Below are positions 52,192-61,502 of a stretch of 64,000 nucleotides of DNA, piece by piece. Below the pieces are notes generated by a model. It was not told where the DNA came from, searched no databases, and was given only the letters and a program-made list of their open reading frames with translations. Origin of the DNA: Paracoccus pantotrophus (GTDB lineage: Bacteria > Pseudomonadota > Alphaproteobacteria > Rhodobacterales > Rhodobacteraceae); contig NZ_CP044424.1 of NCBI RefSeq assembly GCF_008824185.1, forward strand, positions 1 to 64,000, read 5' to 3'. Both the position numbers and the translations under genes were made by a program. The number at the start of each line of letters is the position of its first letter. Within the stretch, counting starts at the first letter, position 1.

Positions 52192-54807
52192 TCAGCCGGT
52201 CCCCTGAAGGCCGGAGGCGATACCGTTTATCGAGATCTTCAAAGCATCCTCCAACTTGGGATCGCTGCCGTCACGGCGCAAACGTGCCAGCAGGTCGATC
52301 TGGGCGAAATGCAGAGGATCTAAGTAAGCACGGCGTAAACTGAACCCTTGATCAGCAGCATCGGACCTTTCAGTCAGCATCTCGACCATGCCCTGCATGC
52401 GATTGTGTTCGGCACGCAGCACGTCAACGGTTTGGGCACGCAGGCCGGGTTCTGTCACCAAGTCGGCATAGGCGGTGGCAATGGAGAAATCTGTCCGGGC
52501 CATTGCCTTGGCGATCGCGTCCATCACATGCCGGAACGGCCACCAGTCCTGATACATCTCGGTTAGCAAGCCCCCGTCCCAGGCCTCGGTGAGGGCCGTG
52601 CCTGCACCGAACCAACCAGGCAGGTTGAATCGGGATTGCGACCACGAAAAGACCCAAGGAATCGCCCTGAGGTCCGCCAAGCTGTCGAGGGTCGAGCGCG
52701 AGACCGGTCGCGACCCCATGTTGAGTGATGCGATGTGGTCGATCACTGTCGCTTCACGGAAGAAAGTCAGGAATCCTGGCGACTGAGACAGGCCACGGTA
52801 TGCAACAAGGGCAGCCTTTGAAATCCGTTCCATCGTGGCCAGGAAAACCCGTGGAGGCGCGCCAGTCACGCGTGCGGCTTCTGCCTCGGCCAAACCAATG
52901 CCAAGTTCGCAGAACCGTATTGTTGCTTGGGCTTGCGTCTCATAGCGCTTCGAGATGACCTCGCCCTGTTCCGTCAGCCGAAACCCGCGGCTCTGCAGCG
53001 CAGGGGGCTGAGCGAGAATCGCGTCGCGCATCGCGCCGCCCCCCCGGCCGACCGATCCGCCGCGGCCGTGAAAAAAGGCAACGTCTCGCCCAATCTCTTC
53101 GAAGAAGGCACTGATCGCGGCCTCGGCTTTCCAGACTTCCCAGCGCGAGGTCAGGATGCCTCCGTCCTTGTTGCTGTCGGAATAGCCCAACATGACCTCG
53201 GGCCGGGACGCACGCGTCGCTCGGGTATAGGCCGGAATGGCATAGAGTGCGCGCATGACCGGAAGCGACTGACCCAAGTCCGCAATCGTTTCGAACAGTG
53301 GCACGGGCAGGATCGGGTCCTTTCCTCCGAAACAGTCGTGCATCTTAAGCAGCACGGCGATTTCCAGGATGTCCGAAACGGACTCGGTATTTGAAACGAT
53401 CGCATGACGGACCAGTTCGGGTCCGAGCCGTTGCCGCGCCACGGCAACGGCTTCGAAGATGGCAAGCTCGCTCCGCGTTTCCTCACAACAGTCCAAAGAG
53501 CGGGGGTCAGGAAGGTCGCCATCAAGCAAGGTACTCAGCAGGGCGATGCGTTCTGCTTCGGAGAGGGAGAGATAATCCACGCAGAGCCGGGATTTAGCGA
53601 GGATGTCATGCAGGCAATGCCCGTGGACCCTGGAATTCTGCCGCAGATCGATGGTAAATAGATGAAAGCCGGCGAGCCGCAAGGTTGCGCGAATTTCGGC
53701 CAGCCGCCCGTTGGCGAGCGCCTTGGCGCCAGCTGCGTCCATCGCTTCGGCCAGCGCATCAAGATCCCCCCCGAACCCGTCTGCGTCCGGATAGCCTTCC
53801 GGGTCACCTGTCTCGGTCGCGTCTAGCCGCGTGCGCATATGCCTGATCACCCGCCGCAGAGGCTCGCCATCATGCCGCAGAGAGGTGCCACACGGCAAAG
53901 TATTGGCAAGGCGTTCGAGTGCGGGACTCGACGAGAGATAGCGATCTGAAATCGGAAGCTCTGAAAATAGCGCATCGAGCGCGGTGCGGTAGTAGGTGAA
54001 GAGGGCCTTTTGCTGCGTAGTGACAGCATGGTCGAAGACGTCGCGCGTAACGAAAGGATTCCCGTCGCGGTCGCCGCCGATCCAGGTCCCAAGCGTGAAC
54101 AAGGGTGCAGGACGCTCGGTCTCCGCGGCGAAATGTCGGTCGATGCCGGACTGCACGCTGACCATCGCCGGAACAATCGACCGCATTGCCACCGAAACTC
54201 CGTTGGCGATTTCGTCCTGGACACGGAGCTTCTCGCGGCGCGACAGTTCGGTCAGCCACAGGGTCAGGATTTCGCGCCGTATGGCATCGCGGTCGCGTAT
54301 CGCACCATCCGAAGCCAGCAGGCCAGCGATCCTCCCTTCGATGTCAATGACGGACTGACGGCGGATTTCAGTCGGGTGAGCGGTGAGCACAATGCCAGCG
54401 GACAGTTGTCTACGGACTTGAGGCGGGATCGTCTCCAGCGCATCTAAAAGCGTTGTCCGCGCAGCCCTGGCATCACCTCGGATCACGCTTTCAGCGATAT
54501 TGGCCAAGTGCAGGGACAGGGTGAAGGCGCGCAGAACCTTTTCCAGATCCCCGGCCTCTCGCCCGGAGAGAAGTCCATTCAGTTCCTCACGCAGTTCGCA
54601 AACGCCACTGCGCTGGAAACCAATTGCGCGGCGTCGGAGCGTCTCGACCAAAGCGAAGAGCGCCGAGCCCTCCTGCTCGCAGATGACGGCGCCAAGTATT
54701 CCCTGCAGTTCAGCGACCGTCCGCTGCAGAATATCTTCATTTGCCAAGGTCGAGACGTTGGCGGATAGCTTCGTTCCGGACAGGGACGGGCGCGATAAAG
54801 TCGGCAT
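52192..54807 (-). CDS. ppc: Phosphoenolpyruvate carboxylase
   Basis: An 871-residue PEPC making oxaloacetate from PEP and bicarbonate. Catalytic motifs: LTAHPTEIRRQSV (His), IGGDRDGNPFVT, VMLGYSDSNKDGG, FHGRGGSVGRGGG, and near the C-terminus ISINGIASGLQGTG, where the usual QNTG is QGTG. ATG 54807 follows GCGAGGA and is preferred to ATG 54834. It stands alone between IS21 remains and the GMC operon. PEPC would top up the TCA cycle during growth on sugars or C1/C2 compounds. A housekeeping-type enzyme on an accessory replicon is notable. Confidence 0.94.
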   Translation of the reverse strand: MPTLSRPSLSGTKLSANVSTLANEDILQRTVAELQGILGAVICEQEGSALFALVETLRRRAIGFQRSGVCELREELNGLLSGREAGDLEKVLRAFTLSLHLANIAESVIRGDARAARTTLLDALETIPPQVRRQLSAGIVLTAHPTEIRRQSVIDIEGRIAGLLASDGAIRDRDAIRREILTLWLTELSRREKLRVQDEIANGVSVAMRSIVPAMVSVQSGIDRHFAAETERPAPLFTLGTWIGGDRDGNPFVTRDVFDHAVTTQQKALFTYYRTALDALFSELPISDRYLSSSPALERLANTLPCGTSLRHDGEPLRRVIRHMRTRLDATETGDPEGYPDADGFGGDLDALAEAMDAAGAKALANGRLAEIRATLRLAGFHLFTIDLRQNSRVHGHCLHDILAKSRLCVDYLSLSEAERIALLSTLLDGDLPDPRSLDCCEETRSELAIFEAVAVARQRLGPELVRHAIVSNTESVSDILEIAVLLKMHDCFGGKDPILPVPLFETIADLGQSLPVMRALYAIPAYTRATRASRPEVMLGYSDSNKDGGILTSRWEVWKAEAAISAFFEEIGRDVAFFHGRGGSVGRGGGAMRDAILAQPPALQSRGFRLTEQGEVISKRYETQAQATIRFCELGIGLAEAEAARVTGAPPRVFLATMERISKAALVAYRGLSQSPGFLTFFREATVIDHIASLNMGSRPVSRSTLDSLADLRAIPWVFSWSQSRFNLPGWFGAGTALTEAWDGGLLTEMYQDWWPFRHVMDAIAKAMARTDFSIATAYADLVTEPGLRAQTVDVLRAEHNRMQGMVEMLTERSDAADQGFSLRRAYLDPLHFAQIDLLARLRRDGSDPKLEDALKISINGIASGLQGTG

Positions 54808-54970
54808 GAGATCCTCGCGGGCAGAGAGCGCCATCGCTTCGCAGACCCTGCGTTTCGGGCTACAGCGGGCGCCAGTCGGGTAAGGTGGTTATGGTAAGGT
54901 CGGGTAGGCGCAGAGATGCAGAAATCGTCCCGCATCTCCGGTGGCGCGCCTGGTAAGCAGTCCGAAGCAA

Positions 54971-56707
54971 TTAAGTCCCGGAAAGGCCGGCATCCGCGTT
55001 TGCCTTGATGACATCTGCCAAGCGCTCGGCCAGCATCATGGTCGGCAGGTTAGTATTGGCGCGCGGGATGGATGGCATGATCGAGGAGTCACACACCCTC
55101 AGGCCATCAAGTCCCAGGACCCGCCCGCCTCCGTCTGTGACCGCCATCGGGTCATCTGGGGCGCCCATGCGGCAGGTACCTGACGCGTGCCATACCCCTG
55201 ACACGGAGTTTCCGATGAACTCTTCCAGACCCCTGTCGTCGGCGAGCAGTTTCCGCAGGCTTATGCCCATGGTGACGACAGTATGGATCAACAGGTTGCG
55301 CAGCGGTCCTGCCCAGTCGAGCATCTTTGAGAAAAGCCGCAATTGGAAGGCGTTCCATGGGCCTGGTGCAGATACGCGCTTTACCCGTTCGGAATAGCTG
55401 GTCGGGAAGACCGGGCCACATACCTGCTTCAGATCGGGATTCGAGAGTATCTTAGCGGCCAGCCGGAAGCCCTCCTTCAGGCGTTCCATATCTCGCGGAT
55501 CCGAAAGCAGACGAAAATCGACCTCAGGTTCCACTCTCGGGTCTGCGCTACGCAGACGGACTTCGCCGCGCGAAAATGCTTTGTTGACCCAAACGAGAAT
55601 TGTGCCAAGTCTCTGGCCAATGCCGTGCCAGGCGGTCCGTCCCAGGATGGCGCAGTGCATGTCGCCCGCCTCAGCGTCGGAAATCGACGAGGTGTAGCGC
55701 AACAGCGCCTGATCATGATGCTCCTCGAGATCTTGCATCCGAAGGGCCGGAGGAAGGTAGGTCGAGACGGCGATAAGCGGGTGTTCCATCAGGTTCTTGC
55801 CGACGCCAGCCAGATCATGACGGGAACAGATACCAAGCGATTGCAATTCTTCCGCAGGTCCGATCCCGCTTCTCAACAGCAGCGCGCAGGAATGAATGCC
55901 TCCCATGGTCACCAATGTTTCGCCTGCCGGGATGGGACAGGGATCTTCACCATCGCGGGCCACCACGGCGCCCGTCACGCGCTTGCCGTCGAACGTCAGT
56001 TTCAGGGCATGCGTCCCGGTCTGAATTGTCAGGTTCGAGCGGGCACGAACCTCATCGGTCAGATAGCCGACCGAGGCCGGGACTCGGTGGCCGTCGTCGC
56101 TGACAGTGATGCATGCGGGAAAAACGCCATCCTCCCACAGACCGTTCTGGTCATCACGAGCCGGGTAGCCCTGAGCCACGAGTGTCCGCTTGACCGCCTG
56201 CACGAAGCGAGAGACTTTGTTGGCCGGCAATCGGCGGACGGGAATAGGGCCGTCCTTACCATGATATTCGTTGTCAAAATCAACGTCCCGCTCAAGCTTG
56301 CGAAAATAGCGCAAGGCGGTCTCGCCGTCCCAACCCTCCGCTCCGATGCGGCCCCATTCATCGTAATCATCTAGCGCGCCGCGGTTGGCGACCATGGCAT
56401 TGATCGCTGAACCGCCACCCAGAACCCGTCCCTGCTCATACAGGCGAGGGGCCTGCTTTCCCTTTGTATTGGTAGCGCCGCTTATGCGAGCCTCGAGGGT
56501 GGGCCAGATATTCGCGCGGTCAAGATAGGCCAGGCCGGGATAACGGGCACGGATATCTTTGGGCATGGAATCCCGCGTGATGTCGCGACCGGCTTCGATC
56601 AAAAGAACGGTCTTCGACGGATCCTCAGAGAGGCGCGCGGCGAGCACACAGCCCGCCGAGCCCCCACCCAGGATCAGATAGTCAACCGCCTGGATGTTTC
56701 GTGTCAT
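54971..56707 (-). CDS. GMC-family oxidoreductase (choline dehydrogenase-like)
   Basis: A 578-residue FAD-dependent alcohol oxidoreductase. FAD-binding GGGSAGCVLAARLSE near the N-terminus; GMC signature regions RVLGGGSAINAMV and TMGGIHSCALLLRSGIGP. C-terminal catalytic His in SGVWHASGTCRMG, and RVCDSSIMPSIPRANTNLPT. ATG 56707 overlaps the stop of the binding-protein gene (ATGA), so it is the last gene of the import operon. It should oxidise the imported alcohol or polyol to an aldehyde or ketone that the ALDH at 61503 could process. Substrate unknown. Confidence 0.92.
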   Translation of the reverse strand: MTRNIQAVDYLILGGGSAGCVLAARLSEDPSKTVLLIEAGRDITRDSMPKDIRARYPGLAYLDRANIWPTLEARISGATNTKGKQAPRLYEQGRVLGGGSAINAMVANRGALDDYDEWGRIGAEGWDGETALRYFRKLERDVDFDNEYHGKDGPIPVRRLPANKVSRFVQAVKRTLVAQGYPARDDQNGLWEDGVFPACITVSDDGHRVPASVGYLTDEVRARSNLTIQTGTHALKLTFDGKRVTGAVVARDGEDPCPIPAGETLVTMGGIHSCALLLRSGIGPAEELQSLGICSRHDLAGVGKNLMEHPLIAVSTYLPPALRMQDLEEHHDQALLRYTSSISDAEAGDMHCAILGRTAWHGIGQRLGTILVWVNKAFSRGEVRLRSADPRVEPEVDFRLLSDPRDMERLKEGFRLAAKILSNPDLKQVCGPVFPTSYSERVKRVSAPGPWNAFQLRLFSKMLDWAGPLRNLLIHTVVTMGISLRKLLADDRGLEEFIGNSVSGVWHASGTCRMGAPDDPMAVTDGGGRVLGLDGLRVCDSSIMPSIPRANTNLPTMMLAERLADVIKANADAGLSGT

Positions 56708-57861
56708 CAGTCGTTCGCTCCCCACCGTTGCGGGTAGCCGGGCATCGACTCGCAGCCGCATGTGGCGAAATGCAGCGGCGGCAGTTGCGGATCGATGAAC
56801 GCGTCACGCTCGGCCTCGGTGATGACCGGCTGCGGCAGAATCCATTCCGGGGCGGGAACGGGTTCGCCCTTCAGTACCTTCAGCGCGGCCTGCACAGCGG
56901 TACGCCACTGGAACGCGGGATAGGTGGGGGCGATTCCCTTGAAGCCATCATCCTTCCAAGCCTGGAGATAGTCCTGTTCATCCTCGCCGGTGATGACCGG
57001 ATAAGGAAGGCCCATATCTTGGAAAGCCTCCGCCACAGCGACAGACACCACGCCAAGATCGACCCAGACCGCATCGATATGTCCGGTGCGGCTGAGATAG
57101 TCGACAACTGTCGCCTTGGCCTTCGCCCTGTCGCCGCCGACAAACTCGTTGCCGATCACCTTGACGTCGGCTTCGGCAAACACCTTTTCTGCGGCTGCCC
57201 AACGGGTTTCAAAGATGTCGAGGCCGGGCGCGGTGCGAAGGACCAGTACGTTGCCGCCCTTCGGCACATTGGCGACCACATAATCGGCCGCAGCTTTGCC
57301 CCAGGCATAGCCGCCGATCGAGCGCACGGCGGTCACCGGGCAACTGGTGTTTACCGAGCGGTCGAAGGTGATGACCGGCAGCTGCTTGCAGGCCTCTTCG
57401 ACCACGGGGGTCAGCGCCGCCGACGTATTCGGCGAGACGATCAGCACATCGCACGAACCGCTGTTGAGGAACGAGCGGATGTCCGAGATCTGCTTGTCGT
57501 CATTTCCCTGTGCATCGGCATAGTCGAAGCTGGCGATCTCGTTCGGGTGCAGGTCGACTTCGGCCTTCATCGTGGTCCAGCCGGTCACGCGCCAGGCGTT
57601 GCTGACGCTGGCATTCGAAAAGCAGACCCGGTACGGACCGGGCTTTGCATGGGCCGAGGTATCGGCCAACTCGGCGTCGAACCACTGCTCCCAGGGCTTG
57701 TCGGCGGGACCGTTCGGGGTCGCCGACATCAGCGCAACCTGCGCGGCATGTTCCTTGTCAATGTCGACATTGGCGACCTGTGCCATCGCGCCTCCCTGCG
57801 CGGTGGCTACGAACGGCGCTAAGACGCCGGCCAGCATGGTCTGTCTTGTTACCTTTTTCAT
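56707..57861 (-). CDS. Sugar-type ABC transporter substrate-binding protein
   Basis: A 384-residue periplasmic binding protein of type 1. Signal peptide MKKVTRQTMLAGVLAPFVAT...GGAMA. ATG 57861 is preferred because GGAGGAG lies seven bases upstream; an ATG two codons earlier almost touches the ribosome-binding site. Mature features: RVCFSNASVSNAWRVTGWTT, VLIVSPNTSAALTPVVEEA, PVITFDRSVNTSCPV, DAVWVDLGVVSVAVAEAFQD. Unusual extended C-terminus with Cys (FATCGCESMPGYPQRW). Ligand unknown. Third component of a ribose-type importer with the genes to its right. Confidence 0.9.
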   Translation of the reverse strand: MKKVTRQTMLAGVLAPFVATAQGGAMAQVANVDIDKEHAAQVALMSATPNGPADKPWEQWFDAELADTSAHAKPGPYRVCFSNASVSNAWRVTGWTTMKAEVDLHPNEIASFDYADAQGNDDKQISDIRSFLNSGSCDVLIVSPNTSAALTPVVEEACKQLPVITFDRSVNTSCPVTAVRSIGGYAWGKAAADYVVANVPKGGNVLVLRTAPGLDIFETRWAAAEKVFAEADVKVIGNEFVGGDRAKAKATVVDYLSRTGHIDAVWVDLGVVSVAVAEAFQDMGLPYPVITGEDEQDYLQAWKDDGFKGIAPTYPAFQWRTAVQAALKVLKGEPVPAPEWILPQPVITEAERDAFIDPQLPPLHFATCGCESMPGYPQRWGAND

Positions 57862-57950
57862 TGTCATCTCCTCCTGTCAGACAATTTTCATTTGGTTGGT
57901 TTGGTCGGTTGCCACCGGAGTGGGGAAGGCTGTCCGGAAGGGGGCGGCGC

Positions 57951-58886
57951 TCATTCTCGTCGGCTTGTCATGGCGGCGGCCAGCACGAGAATGGCCCCCT
58001 GAACGGCTAGGCGGACGGGTTGGGAAACGCCGACGAGGTTCAGCACGGTAAAGATTGCGTAGAGCGTCAGCGCACCGCAGGCGGCCCCTGCGATCGAGCC
58101 ACGCCCGCCTAGCAGGACGACGCCGCCGATCACCGCCGCTGCGACTGCCTGCAACGCATAGTCGCCGCCCACATCAACCGAAACGCCGGAATAGCCGCCC
58201 AGCAGCAGGCCCGCGAGGACTGCGCAAAGGGACGAGACCGCGAAGCAGGCAATTCGGACACGCTGCGTCGGCACCCCCGCCAGCGCGGCTGCGCGCGGAT
58301 TGTCACCCAGCATGAAAACCATGCGACCGAAGTTAGTGCGATGCAGCAGCCAATAGGTCGCTGCGAGGCTCGCGATCAGGGCGATGACGCTATAGGGCAG
58401 CGAGCCAGTCAGCGGCACATCGTCGATGCGCCCGCGTCCGAGGCTACGCATGTTCTCGGGTAGGGAAGAGGACGGCGCGCCGCCCGACCAAGCCATCGCG
58501 ATGCCTTTGACCGCAAGAAGCGTTCCCAACGTGGTGATGATTGAGGGCACCTTGAGAAAAGCGACGGCGAGGCCATTGATCATCCCAACGCAGAGGCCGA
58601 TACCGACGACACTGGCCAGTGCGAGACCGGCGAATGCGGGGTCGCCGCGAGTGATCATCGCGCCAGCAATCACCACCAGCGTGATGAGCGAGCCGGAAGA
58701 TAGGTCGAACCCGCCCGATATCAGAACGAAAGTGGCCCCGCAGGTCAGGATTACCAGCGGTGCGGCGCGCTGGAGAAAGCTCATCAGGCCGGGGCCGGTC
58801 TGGTAAAGCGGGCTTAGATAAATCATGAGTGCCAGCAGAATTAATAGGAGCGGCAGCGCGGGGTTGTACTTGATCAGTGCTTTCAT
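57951..58886 (-). CDS. Ribose-type ABC transporter permease 2
   Basis: A 311-residue BPD_transp_2 permease: LLLILLALMIYLSPLYQ, TCGATFVLISGGFDLSSGSL, and GGVVLLGGRGSIAGAACG. About eight membrane segments. The start overlaps the preceding permease stop (ATGA). The operon encodes two different permeases, suggesting a heterodimeric channel. Confidence 0.92.
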   Translation of the reverse strand: MKALIKYNPALPLLLILLALMIYLSPLYQTGPGLMSFLQRAAPLVILTCGATFVLISGGFDLSSGSLITLVVIAGAMITRGDPAFAGLALASVVGIGLCVGMINGLAVAFLKVPSIITTLGTLLAVKGIAMAWSGGAPSSSLPENMRSLGRGRIDDVPLTGSLPYSVIALIASLAATYWLLHRTNFGRMVFMLGDNPRAAALAGVPTQRVRIACFAVSSLCAVLAGLLLGGYSGVSVDVGGDYALQAVAAAVIGGVVLLGGRGSIAGAACGALTLYAIFTVLNLVGVSQPVRLAVQGAILVLAAAMTSRRE

Positions 58887-59881
58887 GCCGCTTCCTCCCG
58901 GCTGCGATAGGTGTAGCTGGCCACTGCCGCGATCACGATCACGCCGCGCAGGACTTGGCTTAGGAATGGATCGATCTGGAGCATGTTGAAGATTGCATCG
59001 GTAGCAGCGAAAACGAGGACCCCCGCGAGGGTGCCCGCGATACTGATGCGCCCACCGGACAAGAGCGTCCCGCCGATCACTGCCGCTGCGATGGAGCTGA
59101 GGTCATAGCTGCCGTCCCGCCCGATCCAGGGCGTACCTGTGCCTAGACGGCTGGCAAGGTAGAGGCCTGCCAAGGCGCTCATAACCGCGGAGAAGGCAAA
59201 TGTGGCAACGGTGACGCGGCTGCCGTGAATACCTGCCAGCCGGGCGGCGCGGGGATTGCCCCCGACGGCGAGAAGCCGACTTCCAGTACGGGTTCGCTGC
59301 AGGACAAAAGCAGTTAGCAAGGCGATGGTCAGCAGCGACAGCAGCGAAACCGGGACGCCTCCCAGTTTGCCATAGGCGACCACTTGGAACGCCTTCGGCA
59401 CGGTACCTTGAAGCGCTCCATAGGACAGGCTGAGAATCCCCTGAAGCACAAGGCTGGTACCCAGCGTCGCAATCAATGGGCTGACCCGTAGCAAGGTGAC
59501 CAGCAGGCCGTTCAGGACGCCGACGGAACCGCAGATCGCGATGACCATGACCGTCGCTTCGGCAATATTGCCAGGATCGTTCTGCATGAAATAGGCGGCG
59601 AGAACGGCCGCGACGCTGACTATATTGGCAACTGAAAGATCGATTGCGCCGCCAGCGATGACGACGGCTTGGCCCATCGCGACTAGCGACAAGGCGACAG
59701 TGCGTTCGAAAAGTCCTAGAAAGCCGGCAAAGGAGACTTGAGAAAACTGCCCCGTCACAACCGCTGTGAACGCGTAGAAGACGATCGATGCGGTGGTGAG
59801 GCTAATTGCGATGCCCTGTTGATGCCAGGTTGCACGCATTGCGGTCATTGGACCCTGAAATGAAAATGTCGTCATGTTCAT
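58883..59881 (-). CDS. Ribose-type ABC transporter permease 1
   Basis: A 332-residue RbsC-like permease: VALSLVAMGQAVVIAGGAID (typical family motif), ICGSVGVLNGLLVTLLRVSP, and IGGTLLSGGRISIAGTLAGV. Overlaps both neighbours by 4 bases, showing tight operon coupling. Pairs with the 57951 permease and the ATPase at 59878. Confidence 0.92.
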   Translation of the reverse strand: MNMTTFSFQGPMTAMRATWHQQGIAISLTTASIVFYAFTAVVTGQFSQVSFAGFLGLFERTVALSLVAMGQAVVIAGGAIDLSVANIVSVAAVLAAYFMQNDPGNIAEATVMVIAICGSVGVLNGLLVTLLRVSPLIATLGTSLVLQGILSLSYGALQGTVPKAFQVVAYGKLGGVPVSLLSLLTIALLTAFVLQRTRTGSRLLAVGGNPRAARLAGIHGSRVTVATFAFSAVMSALAGLYLASRLGTGTPWIGRDGSYDLSSIAAAVIGGTLLSGGRISIAGTLAGVLVFAATDAIFNMLQIDPFLSQVLRGVIVIAAVASYTYRSREEAA

Positions 59882-61464
59882 GCGGCGTCCCCGTCTCTAG
59901 CCGACAGGGCCTGCCCCTGGGACCGGCCTACCTGTGGCGGGTCATGGCGCATTGCGTGGCGTATGATCTCGTCCTCGGAAGTCCCGCGCGGAAGTTCAGC
60001 CACCAGTTGCCCTGCCGCCATAACACCGATTCTGTCGCATAGGCCAATCAGTTCCATCAGGTCGGAGGAGACCACCAGCACAGCGCCACCTGCCTCGGCG
60101 AAGCCGCGCAGCATTCGGTAGATTGCGGCGCGTGCGCCCACGTCGATGCCTCGGGTGGGCTCTGAGACGATCCAGACTCGTGGTGCAACGGCCCGCCAGC
60201 GCGCGAACATCACCTTTTGCTGATTGCCGCCGGACAATTCGCCTACTGGCATTCCGAAATCTGCGCAGCGCACTTCGGTTTCGGCCAAAAGGGCATCAAG
60301 GCGGCGATGGCTGCGCCCGCCCGAAGTCGCCGACGCCAGAGGGTTGGTGACGGCCCGAAGCGTCAAGCCTACGTTGTTGCGCAGCGATTGTGACAGGCCC
60401 AGACCATCGCGCTTGCGGTCATCCGGGATCGCGGCGATGCCCCGCCTTGCAGCCTGTCGTGGGGACCGCGGAGCCCCAAGGCGATCGAAGGCCTCGACCT
60501 CGCCACATTGGAATGGGTCTACACCGGCTAAAGCACGCGCAAGGGCGGCTTTGCCCGACCCCTCCAACCCGGCGATGCCGAGTATCTCGCCCGAGCGAAC
60601 ATCTAAATCGATGCCTCGGAGTTGCGCGTTTCCACCGCCCCGGACGCTCAGCAGGCTTTCACCGCCGGGGGCGCTGGCGGGCTGCGGGAAGAAGTCGCCC
60701 AAGGCCCGCCCGACCATCAGTTGAATGACGTTATCGATGCTGGCCTCGGCCGCCGCCATCGTAGCCACCCGGCGACCGTCCTTGATCACCGAGATACGGT
60801 CAGCGAGCTCGCGGATTTCGGCCATTCGGTGCGAAATGTAGAGCATAGCCACACCTGCCGCCTTCAGCTCACCGATCAGCCCAAACAATGCGCGGGTTTC
60901 GCTTTCATCCAGTGCCGCAGTCGGCTCATCGAAGACCAAAATGCGCGCTTCCTCAGTCAATGCACGCGCGATCTCGACAAGCTGCTGCTCGGCGATGGAC
61001 AGGGCGCCACAAGGGGTACGTGGGTCTATGTCACTGCCCAGTCGGCGCAGCGCGGCGGCCGAGTCCCGGTTCATACGGCGCCGGTCGAGCATCCCGAAGC
61101 GCACCGGCTCGCGTCCGAGGAAAATATTATCGGCGACGCTGCGGTGAGGGAGAAGGTTCAGCTCCTGGTGGATCACCGCAATGCCGCGGGCTTTTGCCTC
61201 TGATGGGTGGGTGAAAGAGATGGCCTGCCCGTCGATGTAGATTTCACCGGCACTTGGGGCAAAAACGCCGCCCAAAATGTTCATCAAGGTGGACTTGCCC
61301 GCGCCATTCTCCCCGCAGATGGCCGTCAAGGTGCCCGCGGTGCAGGTCAGGTCGATGCCCTGCAACACCTCCACCTGGCCGAAGGACTTGCTGATCCCTA
61401 CCATTTGAAGAAGCGGCACGTCTTCCTTCGCAGCGCCGAAGCGCCGTTCTGTTGTGGTTTGCAT
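59878..61464 (-). CDS. Ribose-type ABC transporter ATP-binding protein
   Basis: A 528-residue double-NBD ATPase (RbsA/MglA type). Domain 1: Walker A CGENGAGKSTLMNI, signature LSIAEQQLVEIARAL, Walker B ILVFDEPTAAL. Domain 2: degenerate loop GIAGLEGSGKAALARAL (which here keeps GSGK), signature LSGGNQQKVMFARW, and WIVSEPTRGIDVG. ATG 61464 is chosen; the longer frame would begin with TTG inside the ALDH stop. Follows the ALDH gene by 38 bases. Confidence 0.92.
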   Translation of the reverse strand: MQTTTERRFGAAKEDVPLLQMVGISKSFGQVEVLQGIDLTCTAGTLTAICGENGAGKSTLMNILGGVFAPSAGEIYIDGQAISFTHPSEAKARGIAVIHQELNLLPHRSVADNIFLGREPVRFGMLDRRRMNRDSAAALRRLGSDIDPRTPCGALSIAEQQLVEIARALTEEARILVFDEPTAALDESETRALFGLIGELKAAGVAMLYISHRMAEIRELADRISVIKDGRRVATMAAAEASIDNVIQLMVGRALGDFFPQPASAPGGESLLSVRGGGNAQLRGIDLDVRSGEILGIAGLEGSGKAALARALAGVDPFQCGEVEAFDRLGAPRSPRQAARRGIAAIPDDRKRDGLGLSQSLRNNVGLTLRAVTNPLASATSGGRSHRRLDALLAETEVRCADFGMPVGELSGGNQQKVMFARWRAVAPRVWIVSEPTRGIDVGARAAIYRMLRGFAEAGGAVLVVSSDLMELIGLCDRIGVMAAGQLVAELPRGTSEDEIIRHAMRHDPPQVGRSQGQALSARDGDAA

Positions 61465-61502
61465 TTTAGCTACTTTCCGAAAGGGGGCCGTAGGGCCGTG
61501 CT

